14,628 nt of DNA, taken from assembly GCA_028290305.1 (NCBI GenBank), contig JAQGKC010000156.1:1-14628 (forward strand). Direction: 5' to 3'. A model generated the notes under the pieces. That model was not told the DNA's origin and did no database searches. It saw only the letters and a list, made by a program, of their open reading frames with translations. A program made the translations under genes and the position numbers. This DNA comes from Bradyrhizobium sp. (GTDB lineage Bacteria; Pseudomonadota; Alphaproteobacteria; Rhizobiales; Xanthobacteraceae). Shown here in pieces: positions 1 through 6,748 of the stretch. Numbering within the stretch: position 1 is the stretch's first letter; each line of letters starts with the position of its first letter.

Positions 1-941
1 TGGATCGCGCCCCCGATCCGTTCGCCGCTCTCGGGAGATACGCGATAGACTTCCACCGACGCGCCCGCCACCGGGCGGTTGGTTTGAACCCCGCCAGGCA
101 TGCCCGTCACGAGGCCGCTCAGTTTGACTTCGGCTTCCGGCATGATGGCGATCCGATCGGGTTCGCGACCGGCAATGAATTTATAGATCTCGCGGAACGC
201 GCGCGGGTGATATGCCGTCTCGCGATGGTCGACCGCGCCGATCACGAGATTGGTTGCCCCCTTGAGCGCTGGTCCCTCGAAGCTGACGCCGGTCGGCGTG
301 CCCGGCTTGCCGAGAATGCGGCCATCGGGCTGGGCGTATTTGTCCATATTATCGCTGCGCAATGTCAGGAACGAAGTTCCCGCCGTCACTTCGCTTTCGC
401 CTTCATTCAGCCCACGCAGGAAGGGCCCACGGCCATTATACTCGGTGCCGAGATTGTCGTCCCAGGCATAGACGCCGTGATTGGGTACACCGCACAACAC
501 GGCGTGGCTGATATCGCCGCCACCACCGCTCTTGATATCGTTGCGGATCGGATAGCCCCCGCGCGAATTGCCGACCAGCGCGACGCGCGCAGCCCCCGTG
601 CGGCGTTTCAATTCCTTGATGGCCTCGCCGAGTTCGCGGCGCTGATCCTCGGTCGAGGATCTGTTTGGCTCCGGCTTGCTATCGTCGGTTCGCGACAGGG
701 GATCGGTAAAATTGATCGCGAACATCCGCCCACGCGGAACCCCGTTGGATTCCATTCGCCACAATGTCGTCATCCACAACGGCGCTTGTTCGCCATTGCC
801 ATGGGCAAACAGAATCGGCGGAATTTCGATGGCGTCGGGGGCGGCAGGAGCCGTTTGCGCAAGGGCTGAGAATCGGAGGCTTCCGGCCACCAAAGGCAGG
901 GTTCCAACTCCTTTCAATACCTTCCGCCGCGATATCCGCAT
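1..941 (-). CDS. Tat-exported alpha/beta hydrolase, C-terminus cut by the window edge
   Basis: The frame stays open from the ATG at 941 to the left edge, giving 313 codons and no stop. A purine-rich ribosome site (GGGGAGA, 949-955) sits 7 bases before the ATG. Residues 4-10 read SRRKVLK, a twin-arginine motif. A hydrophobic stretch and an ALA-Q cleavage site near residue 30 follow, so export to the periplasm by the Tat route is likely. The mature part looks like an alpha/beta hydrolase: an oxyanion-type FAHGNG segment (45-50) and a nucleophile elbow GNSRGG (124-129, Ser126). Asp238/His239 (VDHRET) may supply the catalytic histidine. From about residue 270 the sequence (SGLVTG...VAGASVEVY) resembles a small beta-sandwich such as a carboxypeptidase-regulatory-like domain. 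I infer an esterase or lipase; the substrate cannot be read from the sequence. It is divergent from the MFS gene. The ending and full domain content lie outside the window. Confidence 0.85.
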   Translation of the reverse strand, partial: MRISRRKVLKGVGTLPLVAGSLRFSALAQTAPAAPDAIEIPPILFAHGNGEQAPLWMTTLWRMESNGVPRGRMFAINFTDPLSRTDDSKPEPNRSSTEDQRRELGEAIKELKRRTGAARVALVGNSRGGYPIRNDIKSGGGGDISHAVLCGVPNHGVYAWDDNLGTEYNGRGPFLRGLNEGESEVTAGTSFLTLRSDNMDKYAQPDGRILGKPGTPTGVSFEGPALKGATNLVIGAVDHRETAYHPRAFREIYKFIAGREPDRIAIMPEAEVKLSGLVTGMPGGVQTNRPVAGASVEVYRVSPESGERIGGAI

Positions 942-1093
942 TTGGCGATCTCCCCATTATCTGTCAGCAGTTTAGCTGCCTTTTGTGACTGCAAATAGCG
1001 GCCTGGGCACTGGACAGGGAAGGACTTTCGCGGGCATCACTTTGGACCTCGGGGAATCAGGGCCGGGCCGCGCCGGCGCATTCGAGACCAATT
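942..1093. promoter_or_regulatory. Divergent spacer between hydrolase and MFS exporter
   Basis: These 152 bases lie between two divergent start codons and must hold both promoters or the ends of their leaders. I see the hydrolase ribosome site (949-955, minus strand) but no convincing -35/-10 pair and no strong operator palindrome. The MFS start has only a weak purine stretch (CGAGA, about 1083-1087) before it. Confidence 0.4.
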
Positions 1094-2779
1094 ATGAACG
1101 ACCAGCCGAAACCTCAGAAGTTCGCCGCCGACGGCGTCACCGCCCCGCTGCGGCATGCGGTGTTCCGCCGCATCTGGCTGGCCAGCCTCTTGTCCAATTT
1201 CGGCCTGCTGATCCAGGGCGTCGGCGCCGCCTGGGCGATGACGCAGATGACCTCATCGGCCGACAAGGTCGCCCTCGTCCAGACCGCGCTGATGCTGCCG
1301 ATCATGCTGATCTCGATGCCGGCCGGCGCCATCGCCGACATGTATGACCGGCGTATCGTGGCGCTGGTCTCGCTGTCGATCGCGCTTTCCGGCGCGACGG
1401 CGCTGTCGGTGCTGGCGTGGCTTGGCCTGATCACACCGGAAATCCTGCTGATGTTCTGCTTCATCGTCGGCAGCGGCATGGCGCTGTTCGGACCGGCCTG
1501 GCAATCCTCCGTCAGTGAGCAGGTGCCGGCGGAAACGCTGCCCTCGGCGGTGGCGCTGAACGGCATCAGCTACAATATTGCGCGAAGTTTCGGCCCCGCC
1601 ATCGGCGGCATCGTCGTTGCGACCGCCGGCGCGGTCGCGGCCTTCGCTGCCAACGCTGTGCTCTATATTCCGCTGCTCATTGTGCTGTTTCTCTGGCGCC
1701 GTTCCAGTGAGCCGTCGCGGCTTCCCCGCGAGCGTCTCAACCGCGCCATCGTGTCGGGCGTGCGCTATATCGCCAACTCGCCCTCGATCCGCATCGTACT
1801 GGCGCGCACGCTGGTAACGGGCTTGATCGGCGGTTCGGTATCGGCGCTGATGCCGCTGGTCGCGCGCGACCTGCTGCATGGCAGCGCGCAGACCTACGGC
1901 ATCATGCTCGGCGCGTTCGGCATGGGCGCCATCATCGGCGCGCTCAATATCGCCGAAGTGCGCAAGCGGCTAACCGGCGAGGCCGCGGTGCGCGCCTGCG
2001 CGCTATGCATGGGCGGCGCCATCGCGGCGGTCGCGGTGAGCCGCGAGCCGGTGCTGACAGCGGCGGCGCTGGTGGTGGCGGGCGCGGTATGGATGCTGGC
2101 GGTGGCGCTGTTCAATATCGGCGTGCAGCTTTCCGCGCCGCGCTGGGTCGCGGGCCGCTCGCTGGCGGCGTTCCAGGCCTCCATTGCCGGCGGCATCGCG
2201 ATCGGAAGCTGGGGCTGGGGACGCCTGACCGACGCGGCCGGCGTGGAAACCGCGCTGCTGGTTTCCGCCGCGCTGATGTTCGCCTCGCCGCTACTCGGAT
2301 TGTGGCTGCCCATGCCGCGGGTCGGAGCGCGCGACGAGGACGCGGAGGTGCTCGCCGACCCCGAAGTGCGGCTGTCGCTGACGGGGCGCAGTGGGCCGCT
2401 GGTGGTCGAGATCGAATATCGTGTCGCTCAGGGCAACGCCCGCGCCTTCCATAGCGTGATGCAGGAAGTGCAGCTCAGCCGCCAGCGCAACGGCGCCTAT
2501 GGCTGGTCGATCGCACGCGACATCGCCGATCCCGAATTGTGGACCGAGCGCTATCATTGCCCGACCTGGCTCGACTTTTTACGCCAGCGCAACCGCTCGA
2601 CGCAATCCGAGCGCGCGCTGCATCAGCGCGCGATGGATTTTCATCTCGGCCCCGATCCGGTGCGCGTCCGCCGCATGCTGGAGCGGCCGTTCGGATCGGT
2701 GCGCTGGAAGGAAGACACGCCCGACCGCGCCGCCAGCGAGGTGTTGCCGGTGGCGACGGCGGCGGGCGGGAGTACGTGA
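1094..2779 (+). CDS. MFS exporter (EntS-like / MFS_3 type) with C-terminal soluble domain
   Basis: This 561-residue protein matches the major facilitator type annotated as enterobactin-exporter-like or transmembrane secretion effector. Transmembrane helices begin at about residue 25. The loop GAIADMYDRR (78-87) is a form of MFS motif A between helices 2 and 3. Hydrophobic helices continue to about residue 410. About 140 further residues form a predicted soluble tail with no transmembrane stretch. It holds VVEIEYRVAQGN, conserved Trp residues and RAMDFHLGPDPVRVRRM, a pattern that recalls antibiotic-monooxygenase-like ferredoxin folds. The family exports small molecules with the proton gradient; the cargo here is unknown. 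The ATG at 1094 is followed directly by the expected N-terminus, although its ribosome site is weak. It is transcribed alone; a hairpin repeat follows the stop at once. Confidence 0.88.
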   Translation: MNDQPKPQKFAADGVTAPLRHAVFRRIWLASLLSNFGLLIQGVGAAWAMTQMTSSADKVALVQTALMLPIMLISMPAGAIADMYDRRIVALVSLSIALSGATALSVLAWLGLITPEILLMFCFIVGSGMALFGPAWQSSVSEQVPAETLPSAVALNGISYNIARSFGPAIGGIVVATAGAVAAFAANAVLYIPLLIVLFLWRRSSEPSRLPRERLNRAIVSGVRYIANSPSIRIVLARTLVTGLIGGSVSALMPLVARDLLHGSAQTYGIMLGAFGMGAIIGALNIAEVRKRLTGEAAVRACALCMGGAIAAVAVSREPVLTAAALVVAGAVWMLAVALFNIGVQLSAPRWVAGRSLAAFQASIAGGIAIGSWGWGRLTDAAGVETALLVSAALMFASPLLGLWLPMPRVGARDEDAEVLADPEVRLSLTGRSGPLVVEIEYRVAQGNARAFHSVMQEVQLSRQRNGAYGWSIARDIADPELWTERYHCPTWLDFLRQRNRSTQSERALHQRAMDFHLGPDPVRVRRMLERPFGSVRWKEDTPDRAASEVLPVATAAGGST

Positions 2780-2780
2780 T

Positions 2781-2820
2781 CGTCATTCCGGGGCGCGCGA
2801 AGCGCGAGCCCGGAATGACG
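2781..2820. repeat. 40-base palindromic intergenic repeat between convergent genes
   Basis: CGTCATTCCGGG (2781-2792) is the perfect reverse complement of 2809-2820. Inside it lies a second perfect stem, CGCGC (2794-2798) with GCGCG (2802-2806), closed by a GAA loop. G2793 and AG 2807-2808 form a small internal bulge. The element starts one base after the MFS stop and lies just before the stop of the convergent small gene. It could fold in both transcripts and act as a bidirectional terminator or RNA stabiliser. There is no long T tract, so classic intrinsic termination is uncertain. It resembles dispersed intergenic palindromes common in Bradyrhizobium-type genomes. Confidence 0.85.
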
Positions 2821-2830
2821 AGAGTGAAAA

Positions 2831-3040
2831 TTACTGCCCGTGCTCAGTCAAAACTTTCTCGCAGCCCTTGCTCAGCCGGGCGCGGTTTTGCTTGAGGCAC
2901 GCCAGAACCGCATTATCGCCGTCATTCATCACGGCGCGGCAATGGCGGGCGACATCGCGCGCGCAGGCGTCATGCCCCTGCTGTGCCGAAGCCGCTGAAG
3001 CCAGCAGAACCAACGGAAGGGCGAAAAGAAATCTGGCCAT
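2831..3040 (-). CDS. Small secreted four-cysteine protein (GLG1-type cysteine-rich repeat)
   Basis: This is a 69-residue protein. The signal peptide MARFLFALPLVLLASAASA (1-19) ends in a good ASA cleavage site, leaving a mature peptide of about 50 residues. Four cysteines sit at 26, 34, 48 and 60 (spacings 8, 14, 12) around CARDVARHC and ACLKQNRARLSKGC, as in the cysteine-rich repeat family named after Golgi protein GLG1 (Pfam PF00839). Two disulfides in the periplasm or outside the cell are likely. Its function is unknown. I chose the ATG at 3040 because it begins directly at the signal peptide; in-frame ATGs at 3061 and 3106 add an implausible leader. The gene downstream of a similar gene (3151-3429) on the same strand, 110 bases away, suggests tandem duplication and perhaps co-transcription. 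Confidence 0.8.
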   Translation of the reverse strand: MARFLFALPLVLLASAASAQQGHDACARDVARHCRAVMNDGDNAVLACLKQNRARLSKGCEKVLTEHGQ

Positions 3041-3066
3041 GATGTTACGCCTACCGGTCATGAACT

Positions 3067-3086
3067 GAGCGCGTTCTAATGCGCTC
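3067..3086. repeat. Inverted repeat between the two four-cysteine genes
   Basis: GAGCGC (3067-3072) pairs with GCGCTC (3081-3086) across an 8-base loop, 26 bases before the ATG of the downstream small gene. It may be a weak hairpin in the shared transcript or an operator. No T tract follows on the minus strand. Confidence 0.4.
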
Positions 3087-3150
3087 AAACCGGCGCCGCA
3101 ACGCATTTTGTGCCGCGTTGGGCCGTTCGGAATGCGGAACCAGGCCTGGA

Positions 3151-3429
3151 TTACTTTGTCGCGACCTTGCTGGACTGCTGCGCCAAATCCCTGTCCATCA
3201 CGGTCCTGCAGCCGGCGCTCAGATTGGCGCGCTGCTTAAGCATACAAGCCGTGATGCGCGAAATGTTGGGTATTTCGGAACTGCACAGCCGAAACGCGTC
3301 GCCGGTGCACATTTGCTGCGCCTCGGCGCCGAAGGCAAAGCTTGAGGTCGACGACAGCGCGGAGACGGAGAGCGCGAAAGCCAGCACCAAACCGGCTTGG
3401 CGAAGTGTCCTGGTCAGCAATGCGGTCAT
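3151..3429 (-). CDS. Small secreted four-cysteine protein, paralogue of its neighbour
   Basis: This is a 92-residue protein. The ATG at 3429 has a clear ribosome site AGGAG (3436-3440) 6 bases upstream, so an upstream in-frame start at 3543 is unlikely. A hydrophobic export signal covers roughly residues 9-33, with cleavage probably before the QQM at 38-40. Cysteines at 41, 49, 62 and 74 (spacings 8, 13, 12) repeat the pattern of the neighbour. The block ACMLKQRANLSAGC aligns with ACLKQNRARLSKGC there. It therefore belongs to the same cysteine-rich repeat family. The tail after residue 80 (DLAQQSSKVATK) is hydrophilic and not shared. No function is known. It is probably first in a two-gene unit read towards 2831. 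Confidence 0.82.
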   Translation of the reverse strand: MTALLTRTLRQAGLVLAFALSVSALSSTSSFAFGAEAQQMCTGDAFRLCSSEIPNISRITACMLKQRANLSAGCRTVMDRDLAQQSSKVATK

Positions 3430-3796
3430 GTTCGGCTCCTGTTGGTCCGCCCAAGCGGGCCTGTTTCTGTTGTCGCGACCTTGCTCCCAACCGATCGCGC
3501 AGACTGTGATCTCCATCACCCAACTGAGATCAAACTGTTTCAACCGTCGTCATTGCGCGTTCGGCTCGTCATGCCCGGCCACGACGAGATCGGGCGCTGC
3601 GGCAAAATTACCCGCGCCGAACCGGCCCGCGTTGGGACGGCGTTAACGACTATTTCTCATTAATGACATGGCGCGAGACGCACGCGCGGCGCGGAACATT
3701 GGCGAGTCGTCCATCGGCCGGCGTCTCGATCCCTTCGACGAGAAGGCAGTCATCCTGGTCCCGAGTAAGACTTGAATTTTTGAGGAAGCACAGACA
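3430..3796. other. 367-base gene-free divergent spacer
   Basis: No credible gene is seen here; reading frames crossing it are shadows without ribosome sites. It holds the ribosome site of the minus-strand small gene (3436-3440) and that of the deacetylase (GAGGAAG, 3782-3788). At 3547-3557 the bases TCGTCATTGCG match one end of the repeat at 11457. CTCGTC (3565-3570) pairs with GACGAG (3583-3588) around ATGCCCGGCC, which looks like a decayed intergenic repeat. TCATTAATGA (3657-3666) is a perfect 10-base palindrome in a locally AT-richer stretch and is a candidate regulator site. I found no convincing promoter. Confidence 0.6.
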
Positions 3797-4819
3797 ATGC
3801 GAAATGCGGTAGGCCTGATGTTGGCGAGTGTCGTTTCGGCTGCTGTCATTGCCGCCGTATGGTTCTGGACATCTTCTTCGTCGTCGCACGTTGCACTGGC
3901 GGCGCCCTCAACCGTGGCCGCCGCGCCATCCGACAAGCTTTCGGCGGCCGCGTCCGCCAAGGCCGCCCCGGATGTCGACGTGACCGCGGCTATTCCGGAC
4001 AAGGCTCCGGTTGCGCCGCAGCCCCAGGCCGCTTGCGCCAATCCGGATGCGCTCGGCGTCAGCCGCGTGGTGGAAATCGACACCACGGGCGGACCGGGTT
4101 TCGGCTTCGAGCATTTCAAGCAGCTCGACTTTCTCGCCGACAAGGAAGTGGTGCTGACCTTCGACGACGGTCCGTGGCCGGGCAACACGCCGGCGGTGCT
4201 CAAGGCGCTCGCGGACCAGTGCACCAAGGCTTTGTTTTTCCCGATCGGCAAGCACGCGACCTACCATCCTGAAATCCTCAAGCAGGTGGCCGCGGCTGGA
4301 CATACCATCGGCGCCCACACCTGGTCGCACGCCAACCTCAACAGCAAGAAGATGACGGACCAGCAGGCCAAGGACGAGATCGAAAAAGGCTTCAGCGCCG
4401 TCAAGCTGGCGCTGGGCACCGCGCCGTCGCCGTTCTTCCGCTTTCCGGAACTGCAGCATGGCCCGGCGTCAGTGGCCTATCTCGGCACCCGCAACATCGC
4501 GATCTTCTCCTGCGATCTCGATTCCTTCGACTACAAGAAGAACAGCAACGCCGACAAAGTCGTGCAGACGGTCATGACCAAGGTCGACAAGCTCGGCAAA
4601 GGCATCATCCTGATGCACGATTTCCAGAAGCACACCGCGGAAGCCTTGCCCGAACTGCTTCGCCGCCTGAAAGCCGGCGGCTACAAGGTCGTCCAGATCA
4701 AAGCCAAGGCGCCGATGCAGACGCTCGCCGAATACGACGAGCTCGTGCTGAAGGATGCGAAAGTGCCGGTCTCCAGCGCGCGCCCGGTCAGCAGCGTGGT
4801 GCAGACGGTTTCGCAGTAG
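3797..4819 (+). CDS. Membrane-anchored NodB-type polysaccharide deacetylase
   Basis: This 340-residue protein starts at an ATG with GAGGAAG upstream. Residues 1-25 form a hydrophobic anchor or signal. An Ala/Pro-rich linker runs to about residue 80, so the enzyme domain should sit in the periplasm. The NodB domain (about 115-305) shows motif 1 TFDDGP (121-126; Asp123, Asp124) and motif 2 HTWSH (174-178; metal ligands His174 and His178). It also shows a late LMHD motif with His274. Motif 3, usually RPPY-like, is here FRFPELQ (214-220), and the motif 4 region is DLDSFDY. Both differ from the classic form, so this is a divergent subfamily. The family removes acetyl groups from N-acetylglucosamine-type polymers, using a divalent metal. 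Peptidoglycan or an exopolysaccharide is a possible substrate. The gene is alone and converges on tRNA-Thr. Confidence 0.9.
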   Translation: MRNAVGLMLASVVSAAVIAAVWFWTSSSSSHVALAAPSTVAAAPSDKLSAAASAKAAPDVDVTAAIPDKAPVAPQPQAACANPDALGVSRVVEIDTTGGPGFGFEHFKQLDFLADKEVVLTFDDGPWPGNTPAVLKALADQCTKALFFPIGKHATYHPEILKQVAAAGHTIGAHTWSHANLNSKKMTDQQAKDEIEKGFSAVKLALGTAPSPFFRFPELQHGPASVAYLGTRNIAIFSCDLDSFDYKKNSNADKVVQTVMTKVDKLGKGIILMHDFQKHTAEALPELLRRLKAGGYKVVQIKAKAPMQTLAEYDELVLKDAKVPVSSARPVSSVVQTVSQ

Positions 4820-4842
4820 CGATTGGCGGGTTCGTAAAAGGC

Positions 4843-4918
4843 TGGTGCCGCAAACAGGACTCGAACCTGTGACCCCGTCATTACGAATGACGTGCTCTAC
4901 CAACTGAGCTATTGCGGC
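4843..4918 (-). tRNA. tRNA-Thr (anticodon CGU)
   Basis: The minus strand folds as a 76-base cloverleaf. The acceptor stem is GCCGCAA with TTGCGGC, followed by discriminator A and an encoded CCA (4843-4845). The D arm is GCTC/GAGC, the anticodon stem CGTCA/TGACG with loop TTCGTAA, and the T arm ACAGG/CCTGT with TTCGAGT. Anticodon CGT reads codon ACG. The base 3' of the anticodon is A37, so the tRNA is an expected t6A substrate. It lies 98 bases downstream of hemY on the same strand. Confidence 0.97.
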
Positions 4919-4960
4919 GGACCATGCGGCGCCTTCGGGAGGGGCCGAAAACGCTCGCAC

Positions 4961-4989
4961 CTGATATCGGGCACGGTGCGATTTTGCAA
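4961..4989 (-). promoter_or_regulatory. Possible promoter of tRNA-Thr
   Basis: On the minus strand TTGCAA (4989-4984) is followed after exactly 17 bases by TATCAG (4966-4961), each matching the sigma-70 consensus at four of six positions. Transcription would start near 4954, giving a leader of about 36 bases before the mature tRNA end at 4918. Read-through from hemY is the alternative. Confidence 0.4.
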
Positions 4990-5016
4990 GAAAAACGCGC
5001 CCGCGGAGCTCGCGAA

Positions 5017-6741
5017 TCAGCCGCCCCAGCGGGACAGGAAACCACGCCAGCCGCCGGCCTGGCCTGATGCGGGAGCGATTTGTTCCGCGAATTCATCGCG
5101 CAAGGCTTCGTCATCGATCCCGGGATCGTCCGGCGGGCGGATAATGGGAATCACCGCGGGAATGCTGGGCGGGGTGTCCTTGCGGATATCCTGGCGTGCG
5201 CGGAACAATGGCGCCGCGGTGGCGGGCGAGTTTTCGGCTGGTGGCGGTGACGACACAGGCGGCGCGGCGGGGGCCGGTTCGACGGCCGGGGCCGAAACCG
5301 GTGAGTTGTCCTGCGCGGCTGATGGCGCCGGTTCGATCGGGACGTCGTTTGCCGGCTCACTTTCCAGCTTGATCGGGGGACCGACGCGGCGCGGCGGGGG
5401 AGCCGCCAGCATCGCTTCCTCGAAGGGCGAGGACTCGATCGTGGCGTTTTTGTCGGACGGCAATGCCGCGAGCGGCGCCTGCCATTGAAAGGCGTCGAGC
5501 CGGCCCGACACCGGCGACACCGGCCGCCAGGTAGCGGACACATAGCCATCCGCGGTCCAGACCGGATCGTGCAGCGCGCGCACCGCGCGCAAGGTCCAGG
5601 CCCGCGCCCGGCCGCTGTCGCCGTGTTCGGTGCGTTCGATTTCCGCCATCAACATCGCGACCCGCTGGGTCGGCGCTGCCGTGAACGGCGCCAGGGCCTC
5701 GCGCGCGCGGGCAAATTCAGTGGCGTCGATCGCAGCGCGGGCGATCGCCAGCGCGCTTTCGGGATGGCCGGGCGCTTTCGCAGCGAGCGTCTCGATCCGC
5801 ACCAGCCGCTGCCGCGCGGAATCCCCGAGCTTCACATGCGCGTAGGCATCGGCCAGATCAGGATGCGGCTGCGCCAGCCACGCCGTCTCCACGATCCGCA
5901 TCGAACGCCGCACCTGATGCGCTTCGCTCTGATATTTGCTCGCGAGCACCGCGGCCGGCACCAAAGTCGGCGCGAGTTTTATCGCTTCCATCACGCTCTC
6001 GCGCGACAGATCGCGGTCGATAGTCTCCAGTTCCAGCGCGCGCGCCGTCAGCAGTACGCCGCGCTGGCGCCGATACGCTACCTTGTCGATCAGTCCCGAG
6101 GCGAGATTATTGTCGAGGATCGCCAGCGCTCCGCTCCAATCGCCCTTGGCGCAGCGAAATCCCAGCACCGCATGCGACGCCCAGGTCGACGCCGGCGCCA
6201 GCTTCAACGCCTCTTCCGCGATCATGACCGCGGCAACCGGATCGTCGGCGCGCTGCGCTTCGATGAACAATCCACGCAGCCCCAACAGCCGCGTGTCCTC
6301 GCGCTCCGCCATGGCGCGGAAGGCGCGCTGTGCCCCGGCGCGGTCGCCGTCGAGCTGCGCCGATTGTGCGTGCAGCAACAGCGCCAGCGGATCCTGCGCG
6401 GCATGGCGGCGCGCGACCTCGGCATGGGCGCGGGCCGCGGTGGAATCGCCGTGGCCGATCGCGAGCAAACCTTGCGTGATGGCATGACGGCCCCGCGCAT
6501 GACGCCGTTCGCGCCGGCCGCGCCTGATCCGTTCGGGCGTGCGCCAGAGCGCGCGCACGACCGCCCACAACAGCATCGCCGCGATGACGGTAACGCCGAG
6601 CGCCAGCGCGAACACCGGCAACGTCGTCGCGATACGGTAGCCGCCCGACGACAACACGACGTCGCCGGTCTGATCGGCCACCCACGCCGCGCCCGCGGCC
6701 GCGAGCGCAATCAACACCAGAAACAGAATGATCCGGAACAT
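5017..6741 (-). CDS. hemY: HemY-type TPR inner-membrane protein of heme synthesis
   Basis: This 574-residue protein has two N-terminal membrane helices (about 1-21 and 40-65). The second lies in the conserved HemY N-terminal region (GYRIATTLPVFALALG). It is followed by a basic stretch (residues 69-85) and TPR-like helical pairs from about 90 to 400. A conserved-looking block DGYVSATWRPVSPVSG lies near 400. After it comes about 110 residues rich in Pro, Ala and Ser, and the protein ends in GGWRGFLSRWGG. This HemY is the membrane-bound tetratricopeptide protein encoded with hemD in proteobacteria. It is not protoporphyrinogen oxidase, which shares the name in Gram-positive bacteria. Its exact role in late tetrapyrrole metabolism is unsettled. 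The ATG at 6741 has AGGA upstream that overlaps the mic60 stop; the genes are 7 bases apart, so they are co-transcribed. Confidence 0.92.
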   Translation of the reverse strand: MFRIILFLVLIALAAAGAAWVADQTGDVVLSSGGYRIATTLPVFALALGVTVIAAMLLWAVVRALWRTPERIRRGRRERRHARGRHAITQGLLAIGHGDSTAARAHAEVARRHAAQDPLALLLHAQSAQLDGDRAGAQRAFRAMAEREDTRLLGLRGLFIEAQRADDPVAAVMIAEEALKLAPASTWASHAVLGFRCAKGDWSGALAILDNNLASGLIDKVAYRRQRGVLLTARALELETIDRDLSRESVMEAIKLAPTLVPAAVLASKYQSEAHQVRRSMRIVETAWLAQPHPDLADAYAHVKLGDSARQRLVRIETLAAKAPGHPESALAIARAAIDATEFARAREALAPFTAAPTQRVAMLMAEIERTEHGDSGRARAWTLRAVRALHDPVWTADGYVSATWRPVSPVSGRLDAFQWQAPLAALPSDKNATIESSPFEEAMLAAPPPRRVGPPIKLESEPANDVPIEPAPSAAQDNSPVSAPAVEPAPAAPPVSSPPPAENSPATAAPLFRARQDIRKDTPPSIPAVIPIIRPPDDPGIDDEALRDEFAEQIAPASGQAGGWRGFLSRWGG

Positions 6742-6748
6742 CGAAATC

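Noticed and set aside
84..869. 261-codon + strand frame opposite the left-edge hydrolase
   Set aside because: The minus-strand frame has a Tat signal, a ribosome site and a nucleophile elbow. The + frame has none of these.
4991..5014. Possible intrinsic terminator after hemY (CGCG...CGCG then TTTTT on the minus strand)
   Set aside because: The T run is real, but the stem is only four solid base pairs with a mismatched interior, too weak to call.
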